From an uncultured Flavobacteriales bacterium (GTDB taxonomy: Bacteria; Bacteroidota; Bacteroidia; Flavobacteriales; Crocinitomicaceae), in assembly GCA_946480815.1 (NCBI GenBank), contig CAMLLB010000032.1, positions 1-41,542 on the forward strand: a stretch of DNA of 41,542 nt, read 5' to 3'. Numbering within the stretch: the first letter of the stretch is position 1; each line of letters begins with the position of its first letter. Position numbers and translations under genes: made by a program. Below are positions 1-7,463 of the stretch, piece by piece. The notes beneath the pieces are model-generated. The model saw only the letters and a program-made list of their open reading frames with translations, was not told the DNA's origin and ran no database searches.

Positions 1-2
1 AG

Positions 3-1070
3 GTGAGTTCGAGTTCCCGGAGTGCAACGAAAGGAGTATCGAGAACGACTTCTATAGAACATTTTATTCGTCGTGATTTAAGAAATTTGCAAGCTTACAG
101 TTCTGCACGGAGTGAATTTGAAGGTACAGGGGAAATTTTCCTGGATGCCAATGAAAACGGAATGCTTACGAACTACAATCGTTATCCGGACCCCTTCCAA
201 AAAGAACTTAAGGAAGTCATTTGTGAAATCAAAGGGTTTAAGTCCGAAAACCTGTTTCTTGGGAATGGTTCGGACGAGGTGTTGGATCTTATATTTCGAT
301 TAACCACAACTCCTTTTCTGGATTCGGTTGCCTGCCTGAATCCTTCGTATGGTATGTATGCTGTTCTTGCGAAAATAAACGGTGTGAACCTGACAGAGAT
401 CAAACTGGATCAAAACTTCCGGATTTCTGCTTCTGAGATTCTTTGTCAGGCTGAAAATTCAAAGTTGCTGATTCTTTGCAATCCGAATAATCCAACGGGA
501 AATGTCATCCCTAAAAATGAGATCCGCAAAATTGTGGCCCAATTTAATGGAGTAGTGGTCATTGACGAAGCATACATCGATTTTTGCCCGGATTATTCAT
601 TCGCCGATGAAGTAGATAATTACTCCAATTTGATTGTTGTTCAAACACTTTCAAAAGCTTACGGAATGGCCGGATTGAGAATCGGGATGGGGATTGCTTC
701 TGAAACATGGATAACAGCCTTGAACAAGATAAAAGCTCCATATAACTTAAGCAACCTGGTCCAGGAAACAGCGATCCGGGAATTGAAATCAACCGAATGG
801 AATAACGTAAAAGCGCAAATTATCAATGAACGCAAGCGATTGGAGGCTTTTCTGAAAGGGTTGCCACTTGTTGAAGAAGTATTCCCGACAGCGTCTAATT
901 TCATTTTGTTCCGTATTCCCAACGCTTCGGATGTTTACCGCAAACTACTCAACAATGGAATTGTGGTCCGTGACAGAAGTGCTCAGTTCAATTGCTCGGA
1001 CACCTTGAGAGTCAGCATCGGGACAAAAGCCGAAAATGACGCATTCATTCAATTCATGCAAAAATTATGA
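3..1070 (+). CDS. hisC: Histidinol-phosphate aminotransferase (5' end uncertain)
   Basis: PLP-dependent fold-type I aminotransferase that converts imidazole-acetol phosphate to histidinol phosphate in histidine synthesis. Visible motifs: AYSSARSEF, LDANENG, NRYPDP, the NPNNPTG turn, DEAY with D188 (pyridine N) and Y191, and SKAYGMAGLRIG with the Schiff-base lysine K218; the C-terminus has GIVVRDRS and LRVSIGT. It overlaps hisB by 4 bp (ATGA). The start is unclear: the frame opens with GTG at 3 and the first in-frame ATG is deep inside the conserved core. Homologues normally begin about where Ile18 (codon ATA at 54) lies; residues 1-16 are encoded by repeat-like DNA. The frame may also continue upstream of the window. 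Identity is certain, start is not. Confidence 0.93.
   Translation: MSSSSRSATKGVSRTTSIEHFIRRDLRNLQAYSSARSEFEGTGEIFLDANENGMLTNYNRYPDPFQKELKEVICEIKGFKSENLFLGNGSDEVLDLIFRLTTTPFLDSVACLNPSYGMYAVLAKINGVNLTEIKLDQNFRISASEILCQAENSKLLILCNPNNPTGNVIPKNEIRKIVAQFNGVVVIDEAYIDFCPDYSFADEVDNYSNLIVVQTLSKAYGMAGLRIGMGIASETWITALNKIKAPYNLSNLVQETAIRELKSTEWNNVKAQIINERKRLEAFLKGLPLVEEVFPTASNFILFRIPNASDVYRKLLNNGIVVRDRSAQFNCSDTLRVSIGTKAENDAFIQFMQKL
4..48 (+). repeat. Half of a palindromic spacer repeat (family E) at the hisC 5' end
   Basis: The stretch TCGAGTTCCCGGAGTGCAAC followed by AGTATCGAGAA resembles the right half of the element at 10046-10092 (TCGAGTTCGGAGCGTATCGAGAA), with about 14 extra bases in the middle. It runs in frame into hisC. 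The left arm would lie upstream of the window, so it cannot be confirmed here. Confidence 0.5.
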
Positions 1071-2203
1071 AAAAGAAAGTTTTATTTATTGACCGGGACG
1101 GTACCATCATCAAAGAACCGGCAGATTATCAAATCGATTCATTTTCGAAACTCCAGTTCATGGAAGGGGCCATTTCAGCGCTTAAAACCATCAATTCCTG
1201 GAAAGAATATGAATTCGTGCTCGTAACGAACCAGGACGCAATGGGAACCGCAGCTTTTCCATACGAAGATTTCATTGGCCCACACCAATTAATGCGGGAT
1301 ATTTTAGCAAGTGAAGGGATCGTATTTTCGGAAGAATGTATTGATTGTTCCATTCCTTCTGAACAATCGCCTAACCGGAAACCAAAAACGGGAATGCTTA
1401 CGCGTTATTTCTCAGAAGAATACGATCTTGAAAACTCCCTGGTAATCGGAGATCGCTGGACGGATGTAGAACTGGCCAAAAACCTGGGATGTAAGGCTTT
1501 TTTGCTGCAAACCCGGGAGATTGAAATTGGTAATGAACTGCAATTTTCAAAAGAAGAACTTGAAAAAGTGCTTTTGAGGACCGTCACGAATTGGAGCGAT
1601 CTGGTTGCAGATTTGCGCCTTGGAGTTCGTAAAGTGGAAATCCGGAAAACAACCGCAGAAACAGATTGTTCTGTAGTGCTCAACCTCGACGGAACGGGAA
1701 TTTCCAAAATAAGTACCGGAATTGATTTCTTCGATCACATGCTGGACCAACTGGCGCGTCACGGACAACTGGATCTTGAATTAGTCATGAATGGTGATCT
1801 GAATATCGATGAACACCACACGATCGAAGATACCGGATTGGCTTTGGGAATGGCAATTGACCGGGCACTTGGTTCAAAAAGAGGAATTGAACGTTATGGC
1901 TTTTGCCTGCCAATGGACGATTGTTTCGCTACGTGTGCCATTGATTTTGGTGGTCGACCTGAATTGATCTGGGACGCGGAATTAAAACGGGAATACGTGG
2001 GAAAGTTACCAACAGAAATGGTAAATCACTTTTTTAAATCATTCTGTTTTACAGCACGTTGCAACATTTACATTAAAGCTTTAGGTGAAAATGAACACCA
2101 CAAAATAGAAGCTATTTTCAAAGCATTTGCAAAAGCAATTTTGATGGCCAAACGCAGGAATGGCAACTTCGAAATACTTCCCTCAACAAAAAATGAATTG
2201 TAA
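1067..2203 (+). CDS. hisB: Bifunctional histidinol-phosphatase / imidazoleglycerol-phosphate dehydratase
   Basis: Two-domain enzyme for two steps of histidine synthesis. The N-terminal HAD phosphatase has the nucleophile motif DRDGT (D9, D11), VTNQDAMGT and GDRWTD (128-133). The C-terminal dehydratase (about 187-378) has the paired metal sites DEHHTIED (248-255) and ENEHH (341-345). The loop that carries four zinc ligands (C, H, C, C) in enterobacterial HisB is here CSIPSEQSPNRKP (94-106), in which only the first Cys remains; I recall similar zinc-less loops in other Bacteroidota HisB proteins. Start is fixed by the ATGA overlap with hisC, and the stop shares one base with the hisH start. Confidence 0.96.
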   Translation: MKKKVLFIDRDGTIIKEPADYQIDSFSKLQFMEGAISALKTINSWKEYEFVLVTNQDAMGTAAFPYEDFIGPHQLMRDILASEGIVFSEECIDCSIPSEQSPNRKPKTGMLTRYFSEEYDLENSLVIGDRWTDVELAKNLGCKAFLLQTREIEIGNELQFSKEELEKVLLRTVTNWSDLVADLRLGVRKVEIRKTTAETDCSVVLNLDGTGISKISTGIDFFDHMLDQLARHGQLDLELVMNGDLNIDEHHTIEDTGLALGMAIDRALGSKRGIERYGFCLPMDDCFATCAIDFGGRPELIWDAELKREYVGKLPTEMVNHFFKSFCFTARCNIYIKALGENEHHKIEAIFKAFAKAILMAKRRNGNFEILPSTKNEL

Positions 2204-2841
2204 TGAAAGTAGTAATTATTGATTATGGTGCCGGGAACATATTTTCCGTTCAGCAAGTGTTTAAACGATTAGGAGTCGCTATTGTTTTGAGCAGCAACGA
2301 AGCAGAAATCCGATCTGCAACACATGTTATTTTCCCTGGTGTAGGACATGCCAAAAGCGCTATGGAACAATTACAGCAAAAAGGATTGGATAAAGTGATC
2401 CCGACATTGACTCAGCCTGTTCTTGGAATTTGCCTGGGAATGCAGTTGATGTGTGGATGGAATGAGGAAGGGAATCTGCAGGGTTTGGGGATTTTTCAAA
2501 CACCGGTCCAATCACTTCGGAATCTAAACTCTAATTTTCAAATTCGCCAATTCGCTAAATTACGAACCGCCAGCATTAATGAGGGGTACAGAGGTGAAGC
2601 CTCAAATTACCCCGTCCCTCATATGGGGTGGAACGACGTTTATTTACATGGAAATTCGGATGCTTTTTACTTTGTTCACAGCTATGCGGCAGGGATTTGC
2701 GAAGAAACCTGGGGAATCACATCCTATCCAACTCCATTTTCAGCAGCTTTGAAGAAGGACAACTTCTTTGGCGTACAATTTCACCCGGAAAAAAGCGGTT
2801 CGGCCGGGGAACAATTACTTAAACAATTTTTAGCATTATGA
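2203..2841 (+). CDS. hisH: Imidazole glycerol phosphate synthase, glutamine amidotransferase subunit
   Basis: Class I glutamine amidotransferase that feeds ammonia to HisF. The catalytic triad is visible: C77 in GICLGMQLM, and H194 and E196 in FHPEKSG. GAGNIFSVQ and the oxyanion PGVGHAKSAM segment are also present. Length is 212 aa against about 196-200 usual. The surplus is a roughly 30-residue segment (about 106-137) between GIFQTPVQ and VPHMGWND, where homologues have about ten residues; its DNA contains a GC-rich hairpin (2583-2613) and looks like an in-frame repeat insertion. The following loop, before FYFVHSYA, is in contrast shorter than in E. coli. Overlaps hisA by 4 bp. Confidence 0.95.
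   Translation: MKVVIIDYGAGNIFSVQQVFKRLGVAIVLSSNEAEIRSATHVIFPGVGHAKSAMEQLQQKGLDKVIPTLTQPVLGICLGMQLMCGWNEEGNLQGLGIFQTPVQSLRNLNSNFQIRQFAKLRTASINEGYRGEASNYPVPHMGWNDVYLHGNSDAFYFVHSYAAGICEETWGITSYPTPFSAALKKDNFFGVQFHPEKSGSAGEQLLKQFLAL
2583..2613. repeat. Palindrome inside hisH coding sequence
   Basis: Nested inverted repeat: GGGGTA (2583-2588) pairs with TACCCC (2608-2613), and GAGG (2591-2594) with CCTC (2600-2603). It lies within the extra segment of HisH, next to AT-rich DNA (AATTCGCCAATTCGCTAAAT at 2541-2560) that resembles the spacer repeat at 30306-30333. Confidence 0.55.
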
Positions 2842-3566
2842 TCGCAATACCGGCAATTGATATCCTCGACAGGCAAATCGTCCGCTTATATCAAGGCAAC
2901 TACTCTAAAAAGACGAATTACAATTTGGATCCTGTTCAATACGCACAGGAAATCAAGAAGAACGAACTCGAATACCTGCATTTAGTAGACCTTTCAGGTG
3001 CAAAAGCAGGGGAGTTGGTTCATACGGATTTGATGAAAGAAATCGCTTTAAGAACAGGATTGAAAGTAGATTTTGGAGGTGGGATCAAATCAAGAGAAGA
3101 CGTTGTTTCACTTCTTGAACTGGGAGCAAATCAAGTCGTAATAGGAAGTTTATGTGTACGGAATCCGGAACTGGTTCGTTCCTGGATCAATGAATTTGGA
3201 ACGAAAAAGTTCATCCTGGCACTTGACACCGATGGAATAAACCTGAAAATTCAAGGCTGGCAGGAAAATTCCGGAATTTCACTGGAAGAATTAATGAAGC
3301 ACTTTGAGCCATTCAAAGCCCTTACCATTTTGACAACCGATATCCGAAAGGATGGAACAGGATCGGGGCCAAACATAGACTTGTATCGTTCGTTGATTGA
3401 AAAATTTCCAAATCAGCGTTGGATTGCAAGTGGCGGAGTGAGGAATCTTTCAGACCTGGAAAAACTCAGAGAAGCCGGCTGTTTCGGTTGTGTGGTAGGA
3501 AAAGCATTACTGGAAGGAGAAATCACTTTGAAAACATTAAAATCATTCAACAATGGAAGTCTATAA
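2838..3566 (+). CDS. hisA: ProFAR isomerase (phosphoribosylformimino-AICAR ribotide isomerase)
   Basis: TIM-barrel isomerase of the histidine pathway acting just before HisF/HisH. Catalytic acid/base D8 (IPAIDI) and D130 (LALDTDG) are present, as are the phosphate-binding loops VDFGGGIKS (78-85) and IASGGVRNL and the KDGTGSG segment of half-barrel two. Length 242 aa is normal. The start overlaps hisH by 4 bp and the 3' end overlaps hisF by 14 bp, so translation is likely coupled through the whole operon. Confidence 0.96.
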   Translation: MIAIPAIDILDRQIVRLYQGNYSKKTNYNLDPVQYAQEIKKNELEYLHLVDLSGAKAGELVHTDLMKEIALRTGLKVDFGGGIKSREDVVSLLELGANQVVIGSLCVRNPELVRSWINEFGTKKFILALDTDGINLKIQGWQENSGISLEELMKHFEPFKALTILTTDIRKDGTGSGPNIDLYRSLIEKFPNQRWIASGGVRNLSDLEKLREAGCFGCVVGKALLEGEITLKTLKSFNNGSL

Positions 3567-4332
3567 ACGAATCATTCCATGCCTGGATATTCAGAACGGA
3601 AGAACCGTGAAGGGAATCAACTTTGAGGGAATCCGTGATGCAGGGAATCCTGTAGAATTGGCCAAACTTTATAGTAAACAAGGTGCCGATGAACTCGTTC
3701 TGCTTGATATTTCGGCAACAAATGAAGAACGCAGTACTTTTTTACCAATCGTAGAGGCAGTAGCAAGCGAAGTAAACATTCCTTTTACGGTAGGAGGAGG
3801 AATTTCTTCCGTAGAAACTGCCCGGAAGCTGCTTCGAAGCGGAGCTGATAAGATTTCGATCAATTCATCTGCAGTTAAAAATCCTGGATTAATCAGCGAA
3901 TTGGCAGATGCATTCGGAAGCCAATGTATTGTAGTTGCCGTTGATATCCGAAAAAAGGCGGGTTTCTGGACCGTTCATACGCATGGAGGAAAAGTCGGCA
4001 CCGGAATAAATGCACTTGAATGGATTATTGACTGTGTGGATCGGGGAGCGGGAGAGTTACTCATTACTTCTATGGACGAAGATGGAACAAAGAACGGTTT
4101 CGCACTGGATTTTTATATCCAGGCAGAGCAACTTGTTTCTGTTCCTATAATTGCTTCCGGTGGAGCAGGAAAGATGGGGCATTTTGAAGAACTCTTCACA
4201 CAAACGGGAGTCACGGGTGGATTGGCAGCAAGTATCTTCCATTACGGAGAAATCCAAATCCCTGAGTTGAAGAACGGACTCAGTAAAACAGTAAGAATCA
4301 GAAATTACACCGACGATGAATGTCGGGATTAA
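3553..4332 (+). CDS. hisF: Imidazole glycerol phosphate synthase, cyclase subunit
   Basis: TIM-barrel cyclase partner of HisH that makes imidazole glycerol phosphate and AICAR. The N-terminal RIIPCLDIQNGRTVKG carries catalytic D12, and VVAVDIR carries D131; phosphate loops are VGGGISS (80-86) and ASGGAG. A standard 259-residue protein. Starts inside the 3' end of hisA. Confidence 0.96.
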   Translation: MEVYKRIIPCLDIQNGRTVKGINFEGIRDAGNPVELAKLYSKQGADELVLLDISATNEERSTFLPIVEAVASEVNIPFTVGGGISSVETARKLLRSGADKISINSSAVKNPGLISELADAFGSQCIVVAVDIRKKAGFWTVHTHGGKVGTGINALEWIIDCVDRGAGELLITSMDEDGTKNGFALDFYIQAEQLVSVPIIASGGAGKMGHFEELFTQTGVTGGLAASIFHYGEIQIPELKNGLSKTVRIRNYTDDECRD

Positions 4333-4342
4333 AAAAAAGAAC

Positions 4343-4939
4343 ATGAAAACCAATGAAAACGGATTGATTCCGGCAATTATCCAGGACTTTGTAACAAAAG
4401 AAGTATTGATGCTGGGATATCTGAATGATGAAGCTTTTGAACTGACGAAACAAACCAAAAAAGTAACATTCTTTTCCCGTTCAAGGAATACACTTTGGGT
4501 GAAAGGAGAAACATCGGGGAATTATTTGAATGTGGTGGATTGGAAATTGGATTGTGATCAGGACACTTTGTTGATCCGGGTCATTCCGGACGGGCCAACT
4601 TGTCACACAGGAACCGCAACCTGTTGGGGCGAAAATAAATCATCCGATTTTTCAACTCTGGAAACATTGATCCAAACCATTGATGATCGCTTTTCAAATC
4701 CGAAAGCAGATTCTTACGTCCAATCATTGATTGAAAAAGGGTTGCCTAAAATTGCGCAGAAAGTAGGAGAAGAAGGAGTGGAATTGGTTATTGAAGCGAT
4801 GCGGAATGAAACCGAATTGTTCAAAGAAGAAGCTGCGGATTTGCTATTTCATTATTTGGTTTTGTTGCGAGCGAAAGGGATTGATTTTAGTGAGGTGTTG
4901 GATGTGCTGTCAGATCGGACCAAAAGTTCGCGACAGTAA
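4343..4939 (+). CDS. hisIE: Phosphoribosyl-AMP cyclohydrolase / phosphoribosyl-ATP pyrophosphatase
   Basis: Fused HisI-HisE enzyme for the second and third steps of histidine synthesis. The HisI half shows LKLDCDQDTLL-type metal site (WKLDCDQDT) and CHTGTATCW; the HisE half shows VGEEGVELVIEA and KEEAADLLFHYLVLL, the all-alpha MazG-like pyrophosphatase helices. I chose the ATG at 4343, preceded by an A-rich tract as usual in this phylum; an in-frame ATG at 4316, inside hisF, would add nine residues (MNVGIKKKN) that look non-conserved. Last gene of the his operon; it converges on the minus-strand gene ending 6 bp away. Confidence 0.94.
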   Translation: MKTNENGLIPAIIQDFVTKEVLMLGYLNDEAFELTKQTKKVTFFSRSRNTLWVKGETSGNYLNVVDWKLDCDQDTLLIRVIPDGPTCHTGTATCWGENKSSDFSTLETLIQTIDDRFSNPKADSYVQSLIEKGLPKIAQKVGEEGVELVIEAMRNETELFKEEAADLLFHYLVLLRAKGIDFSEVLDVLSDRTKSSRQ

Positions 4940-4945
4940 TATGAA

Positions 4946-5524
4946 TTAATGTTTTCTGTCCAGATACAGACAATCCAGCAGTACGAAATACAACAGAAAC
5001 ATTTTTTCAGTAAGGGAATACTTTTCACTGCAGGTCATTTGTCCCCGGTAATCAATTCCCTTAGGTTTAAGATAATCCCATGTTTCCAGTGCATTAATTT
5101 CTCCTGCAAGTATATCATTTTCATACAAGGAATAAATCATTTGATGTTCTTTGAGGCTTAATTTTCCATTGGAACGCCGAAAGGAAACCATGCGACCATC
5201 CGAGAATGTTACTTCGTGTTTTTGCCGCTTTCCGATCAGGTTACGCATAGGATTGGCAATATAGAAATCGCAAACGGGTTGTTCGTTCACTAAAACGCGG
5301 GAACGATGACTTGAGGAAAAGAACGAAGAAGTATCTTCAGTGCGAATAACCAGTTGTTCACTGCTATAAACAATACCGGTTTTAGGATTCAAAATGACGG
5401 TCATTAGGAGATCATTTCCAGCTTCATTCATCAGATCTATCTTGTAGCAGTCATAAAAACGTCTCTTCAATTCTACATTGAATACATCGTTATATCTTCT
5501 GAGACGGATTCCGAACTTTTCCAC
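4946..5524 (-). CDS. Hypothetical protein, 192 aa
   Basis: I do not recognise this protein. It is soluble-looking, rich in Arg, Tyr and Phe, with no signal peptide; a short hydrophobic C-terminal stretch (KMFLLYFVLLDCLYLDRKH) follows a region of alternating beta-type residues. The start is GTG at 5524 because the next in-frame Met is about residue 31. It lies 63 bp downstream of sxtJ on the same strand and may be the last gene of the carbamoyltransferase operon, or independent. It converges with hisIE. Confidence 0.75.
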   Translation of the reverse strand: MEKFGIRLRRYNDVFNVELKRRFYDCYKIDLMNEAGNDLLMTVILNPKTGIVYSSEQLVIRTEDTSSFFSSSHRSRVLVNEQPVCDFYIANPMRNLIGKRQKHEVTFSDGRMVSFRRSNGKLSLKEHQMIYSLYENDILAGEINALETWDYLKPKGIDYRGQMTCSEKYSLTEKMFLLYFVLLDCLYLDRKH

Positions 5525-5587
5525 TTATGTTGATCTGACAACTAATTTATTTTACCGAACCTTTTAACTAAATGGTTTACAAAAGAA

Positions 5588-5965
5588 TTACCAGTGCTTT
5601 TCGAAATACGCCTTGTCAAACACCTTTTCATTATGCTTAAACAGGGTAGAAGCAGTGTTTTTCAAATGCATCGGATCTTTCTTGCCAAACAACCGTGTAA
5701 GCATGGCGATTGGAAATAGGAATAAGTAGAAAATGAGGCTCAAAACAATATTCGGTACGATGTAGCTCAGTACGACCGTCAGTTTCATCCAGGCAAAATC
5801 GATCCATTTGGCAATGAAATCAGAAAGTACACCTGCCAAACCAACAAAGAATGCAACAGATAAGCTCCACTTCATCTTTGTGATCAAATAAACCAGTATA
5901 AAGCCGACTACAATTGCCAGGACTGTTTTAGCTGGATTGGAAGCTTTTTGTTTCGGAGCACTCAT
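5588..5965 (-). CDS. SxtJ-family membrane protein
   Basis: Small membrane protein of 125 aa with two or three hydrophobic helices (about 14-30, 34-50 and 66-90) and a C-terminal tail with KDPMHL and FDKAYFEKHW. I recognise it as the SxtJ family, named after a gene of cyanobacterial saxitoxin clusters that sits beside the carbamoyltransferase sxtI and sxtK. The same neighbours occur here: a DUF5989/SxtK-like gene 12 bp upstream, and an SGNH protein and a carbamoyltransferase beyond that. Biochemical role is unknown; the constant linkage suggests a membrane partner of the carbamoylation system. Confidence 0.82.
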   Translation of the reverse strand: MSAPKQKASNPAKTVLAIVVGFILVYLITKMKWSLSVAFFVGLAGVLSDFIAKWIDFAWMKLTVVLSYIVPNIVLSLIFYLFLFPIAMLTRLFGKKDPMHLKNTASTLFKHNEKVFDKAYFEKHW

Positions 5966-5977
5966 TGTTTCGAAAAC

Positions 5978-6127
5978 TTAGAACAAGGAATAAATAAACG
6001 GTGCAATGGCGCTGGACCCACCAAAAACAATCAAAACTCCGATCAACAGAAGAATGATGATTACCGGTGCTAACCAAAATTTCTTTCGCTCTTTCATAAA
6101 GCGCCATAAGTCGCGTAAAAATTCCAT
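5978..6127 (-). CDS. DUF5989 (SxtK-like) single-pass membrane micro-protein, 49 aa
   Basis: Found by reading the minus strand between sxtJ and the SGNH gene. The peptide starts MEFLRDLWRFMKERKKFWLA, then one hydrophobic helix (about 21-37, PVIIILLLIGVLIVFGG) and ends SSAIAPFIYSLF. This amphipathic, basic N-terminus plus one helix and a terminal Phe is typical of DUF5989, known as the partner of SxtJ and carbamoyltransferases. ATG at 6127, stop 12 bp before the sxtJ start, so the two are surely co-transcribed. It is under usual ORF length cut-offs and is easily missed. Confidence 0.85.
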   Translation of the reverse strand: MEFLRDLWRFMKERKKFWLAPVIIILLLIGVLIVFGGSSAIAPFIYSLF

Positions 6128-6206
6128 TTAGTTTCAAATTTTAATTTTCTTTTCCCTCAGCTGTCTGTCTTTTCGCCGTGACGGGGTATCTCTTTCCTTC
6201 GGCCAT

Positions 6207-6249
6207 TCCGTCTTGTTAGACGGAGCCTCAGTCTTTCCGCCGTGGCGGA
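6207..6249. repeat. Palindromic repeats between SGNH gene and DUF5989 gene
   Basis: TCCGTCT/AGACGGA (6207-6224) and TCCGCC/GGCGGA (6236-6249) form two hairpins; the second abuts the SGNH stop codon. Read on the minus strand, CCGCCACGGCGGAAAGACTG and, further on, CCGTCACGGCGAAAAGACAG (about 6166-6185) are imperfect direct copies. The cluster may attenuate or process the operon transcript. Confidence 0.55.
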
Positions 6250-7458
6250 CTATCGTTGATTCTTCTTCGCTTTCTGAAGAAGGTATTTTGCCAATAATTT
6301 ATTTGTTTCCGCATTCGGATGTGAATCTCCACCAAGTGTATATTTTCCCTGATAGACAATTACATTCGACAAATCTATAAACTTAATCTTCTTCTTGGTC
6401 AAATAGGATTTAAAAATGCGCATTTCTTCCGGAGTATATGCCACATAATTCGGATAGAAAACCAGGTAGAATTTATCATTCCCGAATTGTTTGGTGTATT
6501 CCTTTTTTGTTTGAAGCACCATTTCTGTTACCAGATCAAAATGGGAATCATTCAGTTTTAAAGGTAGATCCGCTTCGAAATACTTTACGATGTTGGTTTG
6601 ATACAAACGTTCGTACCAACCTGAAATGAATGGCCGACCGTCTTTGAATAACTTGTTACGGACCAATTTTCCGTCTTTCATTTCGTAATAAGGAGCTAAA
6701 TGCAGCCATTCCGTGTATCGATGCATTGTCCCAATTGCGCGGAAAATATGATCCCAAAAGAAAATATAATACCCGCAACCGTCTTTCTCAGTCACTTGTT
6801 TGGAAAGATCACGGTACTGAAATTGTGCCAGCATGTGATTGGTTCCCGTTGCCGAAATACAAAAATTGTATGAATTGGTATTCGGAGATTGCTCCTGAAC
6901 CTGGTAAGCCAATGTTTGATTGTCCTCCAAACCATACCCAAAACCAATAGAACATCCGAAGAACAAAGCATAATTGGTTTTAGTCGAATCAAAACCCGGA
7001 GTGATGCGTTTGTTCATGTGATCAATGGAATACTTCACATCAAATACCGTATCGTTATTACCAACCACTTTCACGTCGCGATAGATACTGTCCGGATAGT
7101 AAGTTGCTCCAACTTGACGTGCAATGTGATTTTCAGGTAAATTCGGAATACTAAAATCTTTCTTGAAAGCAGAAGGCATTCCCAAAACGAAAAACAATAC
7201 TGTTTCAACCAGGAAAAGCAGTAATGCAATCAACGTCAGATTAGCAAGGATTACCCGTTTTCCTTTCAGGAAAAGTAAATAGAAACAAGTGAGAATAAAC
7301 AACAATGATACGTACTTCCACAATCTCAACCAACCAAAGATCTCGCTTCCAATGCCATTTTTAGTCACATTGTAGCAAAACAAGCTGATCAGGGCAAGGA
7401 TCAAAATCAGGAATGTTCGTTTATTCGCTTTGACAAAGGATTTGAATTTATTCATCAT
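6250..7458 (-). CDS. Membrane-anchored SGNH/GDSL-type hydrolase-like protein
   Basis: 402 aa: three N-terminal hydrophobic helices (about 16-30, 48-65, 68-93) followed by a presumably extracytoplasmic domain. SGNH-like landmarks are S170 in FFGCSIGFG (block I with Cys in place of Asp), N207 in ATGTNH, and D378/H380 in GGDSHPNAETN (block V). The family transfers or removes acyl groups on polysaccharides and similar substrates; the substrate here is unknown. The gene starts 5 bp after the carbamoyltransferase stop, so both belong to one operon with DUF5989 and sxtJ. Function as esterase or acyltransferase is inference from the motif pattern. Confidence 0.8.
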   Translation of the reverse strand: MMNKFKSFVKANKRTFLILILALISLFCYNVTKNGIGSEIFGWLRLWKYVSLLFILTCFYLLFLKGKRVILANLTLIALLLFLVETVLFFVLGMPSAFKKDFSIPNLPENHIARQVGATYYPDSIYRDVKVVGNNDTVFDVKYSIDHMNKRITPGFDSTKTNYALFFGCSIGFGYGLEDNQTLAYQVQEQSPNTNSYNFCISATGTNHMLAQFQYRDLSKQVTEKDGCGYYIFFWDHIFRAIGTMHRYTEWLHLAPYYEMKDGKLVRNKLFKDGRPFISGWYERLYQTNIVKYFEADLPLKLNDSHFDLVTEMVLQTKKEYTKQFGNDKFYLVFYPNYVAYTPEEMRIFKSYLTKKKIKFIDLSNVIVYQGKYTLGGDSHPNAETNKLLAKYLLQKAKKNQR

Positions 7459-7463
7459 TTCGC

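Noticed and set aside
5928..6137. 69-codon minus-strand frame over the DUF5989 gene
   Set aside because: It is a frame-shifted shadow; the 49-codon frame at 5978-6127 gives the family match and proper spacing.
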